Shown in pieces: positions 58,959 through 64,000 of a stretch of 64,000 nt of DNA; the stretch's first letter is position 1, and each line of letters opens with the position of its first letter. The DNA is from Melioribacteraceae bacterium. Its GTDB lineage: Bacteria; Bacteroidota; Ignavibacteria; Ignavibacteriales; Melioribacteraceae. The stretch covers positions 57,767 through 121,766 of the forward strand of contig JAIPBD010000015.1 of NCBI GenBank assembly GCA_021739765.1, read 5' to 3'. A model generated the notes under the pieces. That model saw nothing but the letters and a program-made list of their open reading frames with translations. It had not been told where the DNA came from and ran no database searches. Made by a program: the position numbers and the translations under genes.

Positions 58959-59540
58959 ATGGAAATGGAGCTCGAAAAAATATTACTGAAAATTTTCGAA
59001 CGTTTCGCAAGTGTTTCAGAAAATTCATTCAAAGAAGTATTGGATCTTATTTCTTTGAAGACATATCCTCCGAATTATTATTTTGTTAATGAAGGCAAAC
59101 GTGAAGAAAGCGAATATTTTGTATTAGATGGAATTATTCGCAGTAATATTTTTACTAGAAAAGGTGAAGATGTAACTTTGTCCTTTTTTTATGAAAAATC
59201 AGTTTTGCCCCCTTGCATTTCACGCACGAACGATGGAATTTCCACTTTAAATTTTCAGTCACTCAGTGAAGTGAAAATAGCGATCATTAACGCAAACTTG
59301 TTTCGTGAATTGATGCAAAAGCATTTAGACTTATATCAATTTGGAAATATGGTTATGATGTCTGAACTTCAAATAAAAGCAAAAAAGGAGATTAGTTTTG
59401 CAACTCTCTCCGCGAAGGTAAGATTGGAAGAATTAAGATCGCAATTTCCTGGAATTGAGAATCTGATTCCCCATACCCACATTGCTTCATATCTCGGTAT
59501 TACACCCATCTCTCTTAGCCGACTTCGTAACAAACAGTAA
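58959..59540 (+). CDS. Crp/Fnr-family transcriptional regulator
   Basis: A 193-residue regulator with a cyclic-nucleotide-binding-type beta roll (about 20-125) and a C-terminal winged HTH, whose recognition part is THIASYLGITPISLSRLRNK. The ligand-binding residues of true cAMP-CRP are not evident, so the signal is unknown. It starts 46 nt after the R2 repeat. It may control the hydrolase genes that follow in the same direction. Confidence 0.9.
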   Translation: MEMELEKILLKIFERFASVSENSFKEVLDLISLKTYPPNYYFVNEGKREESEYFVLDGIIRSNIFTRKGEDVTLSFFYEKSVLPPCISRTNDGISTLNFQSLSEVKIAIINANLFRELMQKHLDLYQFGNMVMMSELQIKAKKEISFATLSAKVRLEELRSQFPGIENLIPHTHIASYLGITPISLSRLRNKQ

Positions 59541-59654
59541 AAGTCCTATTCTTATCAATTGTTAATAGAGTTGTTATCATTTGTTAATGGGGATTCATTT
59601 CTTGTCGTATAAATTTGATTAGAAATTTTTAATTAACGACATGAGAGGGACAAA

Positions 59655-60584
59655 ATGAAAAATCTATTATTATCACTCGCCGGTTTTCTTTTGAGTGTAA
59701 ATATTTATTCTCAGGAAAATTTTAAAATAGCTAGTGGTTCAGCAATTTTGGACACATGGATTTACCCAAAGACTAATTCCGAGACGGTGATTCTTCTTCA
59801 TGGTGGACCGGGTGTTCCCACACCAATGGATGAAATTAAACTTCTACTTAAAGATAATTATCAAGTAATTTATTTTCACCAACGCGGAGTCGGTGAATCA
59901 TTTGTTGAAGATGGAAATTATCAGCTTGACAGTTACCTCAATGATATCACAAATATCGCGGATTACTTTTCTGCAGAAAAATTTCATTTGTATGGACATT
60001 CGTGGGGAGGGCTTTATGCTCAGATTTATTCACAAGAAAATCCCAATCGAATACTAAGTCTTTTCCTCGCAAGTCCAGCTTCCGGCACCGGCTCGCAGTG
60101 GGATGAAACAGAGGACGAAGTTTTAAGTTTTAACGAATCCAAAACCAACTTTTGGCAATTTGTAAGCATGGGATACTTTTCACTCGTTGGAATGTTAGGA
60201 TTTGATAGTGGTTATCAATGTTTATTTAAGATTGTTCTAAACAATTACAATTTCGGGTTTGAAGTGCCGGAACAAGATTTGAGTTGGATGGAGAGTATTA
60301 AATCTGAACCAATTAATAAAACTAGATCAATTCTTTCTAATTACGATTTATTAAAAGATGCTCAGTCCGTGAACTTCCCGGTTACAATTACCTATGGGGA
60401 GAAAGATATTTATGGAAAAAGTAAAAAACATGTTATTGATCGATTTCCAAATGCAACGGTTTTAGAAATTCCTAATTCAGGTCACCTTCCAGCGATTCAT
60501 AATTTTGAAGGCTTTAGAAAAATCTTTGCTGCACATTTTAACATTTATGATTCGTTTCTATCGGCAAAGCTAACAGAGCAATAA
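59655..60584 (+). CDS. Secreted alpha/beta hydrolase
   Basis: A 309-residue alpha/beta hydrolase with a signal peptide (1-20, ending NIYSQ). The oxyanion segment is LLHGGPGVPTPMDE and the nucleophile is Ser116 in LYGHSWGGLY; the acid is probably in TYGEKDIYG and the His in NSGHLPAIHN. The HGGPG motif is that of the prolyl aminopeptidase (S33) group, so it could be a peptidase or an esterase. It shares its direction and a 32-nt spacing with the next hydrolase gene. Confidence 0.9.
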   Translation: MKNLLLSLAGFLLSVNIYSQENFKIASGSAILDTWIYPKTNSETVILLHGGPGVPTPMDEIKLLLKDNYQVIYFHQRGVGESFVEDGNYQLDSYLNDITNIADYFSAEKFHLYGHSWGGLYAQIYSQENPNRILSLFLASPASGTGSQWDETEDEVLSFNESKTNFWQFVSMGYFSLVGMLGFDSGYQCLFKIVLNNYNFGFEVPEQDLSWMESIKSEPINKTRSILSNYDLLKDAQSVNFPVTITYGEKDIYGKSKKHVIDRFPNATVLEIPNSGHLPAIHNFEGFRKIFAAHFNIYDSFLSAKLTEQ

Positions 60585-60616
60585 ACAATTTTATTTGTTG
60601 ATTATATGAGAATAAG

Positions 60617-61783
60617 ATGATGAATAAACCAGTTCCATTACTTCTTTTATTATTGATACTAAACGCTTGTTCAAGCAATGTTTTGGAGAGTAACATGACT
60701 CCTAAAGAAAGAGCAAATTTGGTGTTGGGCAATATGATCAAAAATTCAGAAACCCCAGGGGTGCAATATTCGATTTTCAATTCGGACAGTACAATTTTTG
60801 ATTTTTGCTCCGGTTACTCAATTCTTGAAAACAAAGTTTCGTTAAAACCGGAAAACACAATTAATGCATTTTCTGTTACCAAAACGTTCACGGCACTTGC
60901 GATACTTCAACTTGCAGAAAAAGGTTTGTTGGGATTAGATGACAACGTGCAAATATATCTCGATGATCTGCCTTATAAGGAGAATTTTACAATTCGCCAG
61001 CTTCTAAATCATACTGCGGGAATTCCAAATCCTCTTCCGATAAGCTGGATTCACCTTTATGAAGAACACCCGGATTTTAATTACGATTCGTTTGTGAAAA
61101 AGGTAATTCATGAGAATTGTGAATTGGATAACATACCTGGCGAAAAATTTGCCTATTCAAATGTCGGTTATTTGATACTTGGTGAAATAATTGAAAAAGT
61201 TTCTGGTGTTGATTATCGAACTTATATTGAGAAAAACATAATTGGCAAATTAGAATTAGATAAAGATTCGGATTTGAGTTTCAATATTTCGGATACGACA
61301 AATCACTCGGGTGGATATATCAAGAAGTGGAGCTTCATAAACTTTGGATTAAATTTCCTTATGGATAAAGACAAATATATGGGTGATTCGTATAATGGCT
61401 GGAATCGTTTCAAATATTTTTATATGAATGGTTATCCGTTTGGTGGTTTAATTGGAAATGCAAAAGGATTTAGGAAATATCTGCAATCCTTGTTGAGGGA
61501 AAATTCGACCATAATTGGAGAATCCAAAAAGAAGTTATTCGAGGCTCAGTTTACAAGCAATGGCGAACCACTCGAAATGGGCTTGAGCTGGTTTAAGGGA
61601 AAATTAGGGAGCGAAACCTACTTCGCGCATGCCGGCGGCGGCGGTGGATATTATTGTGAAATTAGAATTTATCCAGATCGAAAAATGGGAAGTGTGATTA
61701 TTTTTAATAAAACCGGTGTTTCAGATTCGAGAATTTTGGATGAAGTGGATAAGTTCTTCATTGAAATAATCTCCGTTGATTAA
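60617..61783 (+). CDS. Serine hydrolase of the beta-lactamase (class C-like) family, lipoprotein
   Basis: A 388-residue lipoprotein (LILNACSS, Cys18) of the serine beta-lactamase-like/penicillin-binding-protein fold. The catalytic motif SVTK (Ser86-Lys89) and the YSN motif (FAYSNVGYLILGE, about 172-174) are present, and HAGGGGGYY takes the place of KTG. Such proteins are usually esterases or D-amino-acid peptidases; beta-lactam resistance cannot be concluded. Its stop lies 46 nt before repeat copy R3. Confidence 0.9.
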   Translation: MMNKPVPLLLLLLILNACSSNVLESNMTPKERANLVLGNMIKNSETPGVQYSIFNSDSTIFDFCSGYSILENKVSLKPENTINAFSVTKTFTALAILQLAEKGLLGLDDNVQIYLDDLPYKENFTIRQLLNHTAGIPNPLPISWIHLYEEHPDFNYDSFVKKVIHENCELDNIPGEKFAYSNVGYLILGEIIEKVSGVDYRTYIEKNIIGKLELDKDSDLSFNISDTTNHSGGYIKKWSFINFGLNFLMDKDKYMGDSYNGWNRFKYFYMNGYPFGGLIGNAKGFRKYLQSLLRENSTIIGESKKKLFEAQFTSNGEPLEMGLSWFKGKLGSETYFAHAGGGGGYYCEIRIYPDRKMGSVIIFNKTGVSDSRILDEVDKFFIEIISVD

Positions 61784-61829
61784 TGACCCAAGTCTTCGGA
61801 TGACAGCAAACAAATATCAAACGGTTCCA

Positions 61830-61980
61830 TTCCGTGGGTGTCATGGTCATACCAACTATTCAAATAATCGTAACCATGACACAAGCAGAGCACTAAAACT
61901 GTTGCGCTGTTCAATCGGGATATAATGTCACGGTATCAAATTCAAAGATGAATTCTAAGACCGTGACAGCCTTGTATTAC
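61830..61980. repeat. Structured repeat copy R3 (A and B)
   Basis: Hairpin A: TGTCATGGT (61839-61847) with ACCATGACA (61873-61881), loop 25 nt. Hairpin B: TGTCACGGT (61926-61934) with ACCGTGACA (61960-61968), loop 25 nt. Left arms of A and B are 87 nt apart, as in R1, R5 and R6. No C module follows. Confidence 0.92.
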
Positions 61981-62050
61981 CCCGCTCAGCGCTATGCCCC
62001 ATTCCCTCTGCTTTACACTTAACGCTCCACGCTCTACGCTAATCCACTCA

Positions 62051-62140
62051 GAGCACCCAAACTGCTTCAGAGTTCAATCGAGAATTAGTGTCACGGTATC
62101 AAATTGTAAAGGTGAATCCTAAGACCGTGACAATCTTATA
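62051..62140. repeat. Structured repeat copy R4 (B only)
   Basis: Starts at GAGCACCCAAACTG, the linker between A and B, and contains hairpin B: TGTCACGGT (62089-62097) with ACCGTGACA (62124-62132); the loop is 26 nt. Module A is absent. Confidence 0.88.
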
Positions 62141-62186
62141 TGCGAAAAAGGCGTCCGCTTAATAGACCTGTTACATTTGCATTTGA

Positions 62187-62543
62187 TTACATTAAATCAA
62201 AGACTGATTTCAATGCTCGATCTATTTCAATAATTTTATTTTCTGATAATTGACCACGGATTTTAACTAATCTATATTTATAATCTATTGGTCTAGTTTG
62301 AAGGCAATCGGCGATGGATTTCTTGGTGAGTCCGTTTTCTTTTGAAGGTTCTAAAAAAATGTTAGTATGAATTTGAGCTTTTTTCTCGTTCCAACCGGTT
62401 ATTGGAACAACTTGAATTACTGGAACCATTTGATTGTAAACATCATTGGTAACAACAACACAGGGTCTTATCTTTCCGGTTTCAGAACCTTTTACCGGAT
62501 TTAAATCTATATCAATAACCATCCCTCTTTTAATTGATTTCAT
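62187..62543 (-). CDS. MazF/PemK-type mRNA interferase toxin
   Basis: A 118-residue toxin of the MazF/PemK family. The typical opening is KRGMVIDIDLNPVKGSETGK followed by IRPCVVVTND, with VVPITG in the middle and SIADCLQTRPIDYKYRL near the C-terminus. MazF toxins cut mRNA at short motifs, and inhibition by the partner keeps them silent. The start overlaps the antitoxin stop by 4 nt. The pair is flanked by repeat copies R4 and R5. Confidence 0.95.
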   Translation of the reverse strand: MKSIKRGMVIDIDLNPVKGSETGKIRPCVVVTNDVYNQMVPVIQVVPITGWNEKKAQIHTNIFLEPSKENGLTKKSIADCLQTRPIDYKYRLVKIRGQLSENKIIEIDRALKSVFDLM

Positions 62544-62773
62544 TTAGGCCAATCCTCAATTGCCGAGTTTGTTAAATCTCTTAATTCTGAATCTTCTTTA
62601 TAAATCTCGGCATACAGTTTAGCTGACTTTGCCAACTTTTGTTTCTCTATCGATTTAATAAAATCATCAATAGCAGAACGAACCAATGAACTTTTATCTT
62701 TGAAGCCGAGTTCTTGATATTTGTTCAATATTTTTATGTGGTTCTCATCAAAACTTATTTTTGTTTGTTGCAT
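62540..62773 (-). CDS. Ribbon-helix-helix antitoxin
   Basis: A 77-residue protein with an N-terminal ribbon-helix-helix fold (QTKISFDENHIKILNKYQEL, then KSSLVRSAIDDFIKSI) and a flexible, acidic C-terminal part ending AIEDWPK that should wrap the toxin. It lies directly upstream of the mazF-like gene with a 4-nt overlap, the classic order. It probably also represses its own promoter. Confidence 0.9.
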   Translation of the reverse strand: MQQTKISFDENHIKILNKYQELGFKDKSSLVRSAIDDFIKSIEKQKLAKSAKLYAEIYKEDSELRDLTNSAIEDWPK

Positions 62774-62949
62774 TTTAACCTCTGATAGCTCCTATATTAG
62801 TTCTTGTTTATAGCCCCAATATAAGAGCCTCAATTTAAATTTTCAACCCATTCTATTGCAAATATTACTACTAAATAACCCGACCTACTTCCGGGATATA
62901 GGAGAAGCAATTGCTGGCGTTATTTCTTCTTTTATGATCGGTTTTATCC

Positions 62950-63309
62950 TTCCGTGGGTGTCATGGTCAAAATAGCTATTCAAATAATAGTAACCATGAC
63001 ACAAACAGAGCACCCAAACTGCTCCAGAGTTCAATCGAGAATTAGTGTCACGGTATCAAATTCTAAGATGGATTCTACGACCGTGACAACATGGTAATGA
63101 TGCAAAATTCAAGTTGCAGCGGAACGACATGTTTATAGAAACCATCAGAAACGAGCGAAAAAAGAGTTCCAGCGGAACGGGATGTGACCGACGCAAACAT
63201 TTTCAACAATTTGAAATGCCACATATGCCGCTTCTACGAAGCTCAATTCCTAATCCTAATAGCTAATCTATAAACATTTCGTGGCTCTGCCACTTTTTGA
63301 TTTTGGGCA
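62950..63309. repeat. Structured repeat copy R5 (A, B and a C module with an internal deletion)
   Basis: Hairpin A: TGTCATGGT (62959-62967) with ACCATGACA (62993-63001), loop 25 nt. Hairpin B: TGTCACGGT (63046-63054) with ACCGTGACA (63080-63088), loop 25 nt. Module C (about 63099-63309) lacks the last 53 nt found in R1 and R6, so the copy is 360 bp long. Confidence 0.92.
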
Positions 63310-63722
63310 ATCCGTGGGTGTCATGGTCATACCAGCAATTCAAATAATCGTAACCATGACACAAACACAGCGCCCAAACCGCGTCAGTGTTCAACCGGGA
63401 TTTAATGTCATGGTATCAAATTCAAAGATGGGTTCTAAGACCGTGACAACCTGGTAATGATGCAAAATTCAAGTTCCAGCGGAACGACATGTTTATAGAA
63501 ACCATCAGAAACGAGCGAAAAAAGAGTTCCAGCGGAACGGCATGTGACCAACGCAAACATTTTCAAGAATTTGAAATGCCACATGCCGCTTCTACGAAGC
63601 TCAATTCCTAATCCTAATAGCTATTCTATAAACATGTCGTGGCTCTGCCACTTTTTGATTTTGTGCAATATGTAATCTGTTGCATAACAATTCGATTTTG
63701 AATTTGCTTAATAATTATGCAG
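63310..63722. repeat. Structured repeat copy R6 (full, 413 bp)
   Basis: The same length and order as R1. Hairpin A: TGTCATGGT (63319-63327) with ACCATGACA (63353-63361). Hairpin B: TGTCATGGT (63406-63414) with ACCGTGACA (63440-63448), where the C in the left arm became T, giving a T-G pair that is still compatible in RNA. A full C module follows (63459-63722). Confidence 0.92.
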
Positions 63723-63842
63723 TTCCGTGGGTGTGATGGTCATAATAGCTATTCAAATAATCGTAACCATGACACAAACAATCGAGAAATAGTGTCACGG
63801 TATCAAATGCAAAAATGGGTTCTAAGACCGTGACAGCCTTGT
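63723..63842. repeat. Structured repeat copy R7 (A and B, shortened linker)
   Basis: Hairpin A: TGTGATGGT (63732-63740, one mismatch) with ACCATGACA (63766-63774). Hairpin B: TGTCACGGT (63793-63801) with ACCGTGACA (63827-63835). The A-to-B spacing is 61 instead of 87 nt, because 26 nt of the linker are deleted. Confidence 0.9.
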
Positions 63843-63865
63843 ATTCCCTTTTGGGTTGTCATTAT

Positions 63866-63919
63866 AAAAAGTTCAACTTTTCTAATCCCGTTCTTATTCT
63901 TCAAAAGTTGAACTTTTTT
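63866..63919. terminator. Strong hairpin with A/T tracts
   Basis: A perfect 16-bp stem, AAAAAGTTCAACTTTT (63866-63881) with AAAAGTTGAACTTTTT (63903-63918), has a 21-nt loop and a trailing T. It sits between repeat copies R7 and R8 with no gene next to it, so it may be the end of a lost or off-window transcript. Confidence 0.6.
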
Positions 63920-63945
63920 GAAACTGTTCCACATAAAGTTCTTTT

Positions 63946-64000
63946 TTCCGTGGGCGTCATGGTCATACCAGCTATTCAAATAATCGTAACCATGACACAA
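63946..64000. repeat. Structured repeat copy R8 (continues beyond the window)
   Basis: Starts TTCCGTGGGCG. Hairpin A: TGTCATGGT is preceded by GC instead of GT; left arm 63955-63963, right arm ACCATGACA 63989-63997, loop 25 nt. The window ends before module B. Confidence 0.85.

Noticed and set aside
63803-64000. Open frame of 65 codons on the - strand at the right edge
   Set aside because: It spans repeat copies R7 and R8 and the 16-bp hairpin; its codons come from inverted repeats.
58413-64000. CRISPR array
   Set aside because: Repeats are long, unevenly spaced and themselves contain the hairpins; there are no short regular spacers and no cas genes.
58413-64000. Integron cassette array with attC sites
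   Set aside because: No integrase is present and the hairpin arms lack the GTTRRRY/RYYYAAC core sites; genes between repeats are not all in one direction.

Overview
The window is AT-rich bacterial DNA that looks chromosomal. I infer a member of the Bacteroidota/Ignavibacteria-Chlorobi side of the tree, most likely an Ignavibacteria-like organism. Four large or secreted proteins end in the type IX secretion-type C-terminal domain with the NYPNPFNP-(S/T)-TI signature, many genes have Shine-Dalgarno sequences and TTG or GTG starts, and a complete Na+-NQR is present. No rRNA, tRNA or marker gene was seen that would fix the taxonomy.

Layout. 1-7.6 kb: the Na+-NQR operon (nqrA, cut by the left edge, then nqrB to nqrF), a terminator, then a CBS-domain protein, the flavin transferase ApbE that flavinylates NqrB and NqrC, and a small four-cysteine NqrM-like maturation protein. 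7.6-15.7 kb: two tandem secreted M1-type metallopeptidases, a secreted TPR-like protein, a methyltransferase and a WD40 gene with an in-frame stop. 15.7-19.7 kb: the four-gene Anbu operon on the minus strand (ATP-grasp, alpha-E, Anbu proteasome-like protease, transglutaminase). 20-30.7 kb: a DMT exporter, a secreted ankyrin protein, an acyltransferase, a Tat-exported sulfatase with HEAT-like repeats, an MBOAT/SGNH acetylation pair, a membrane protein with its XRE regulator and a palindromic operator, an FkbM methyltransferase, a YCII-like protein and a quinone oxidoreductase.

30.8-49 kb is a polysaccharide-degradation locus without SusC/SusD: a lipoprotein, a GH16 lipoprotein, a PL6-like lyase, a large multidomain GH16, a GH3 beta-glucosidase, a 1678-residue LamG/GLUG surface protein and a secreted ADP-ribosylglycohydrolase-fold protein. 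The likely sequence of action is outside-in: endo-acting GH16 enzymes cut a beta-1,3-type glucan and the GH3 enzyme releases glucose. 49-58.4 kb: an ABC-F ATPase, a MerR/GyrI-like pair, a beta-barrel protein, a DUF2157/GDYXXLXY pair, a DUF2271 protein with a sorting domain and a SulP transporter.

58.4-64 kb is different. A few accessory genes (Crp-like regulator, alpha/beta hydrolase, beta-lactamase-family hydrolase, MazF-type toxin-antitoxin) sit among eight copies or fragments of a structured intergenic repeat. The repeat has two hairpins, A and B, with the same 9-bp arms, the same loop length and a compensatory base-pair difference, followed in three copies by a third module (C) of nested inverted repeats. 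This repeat family is the most unusual feature of the window and is not explained by the annotated genes.
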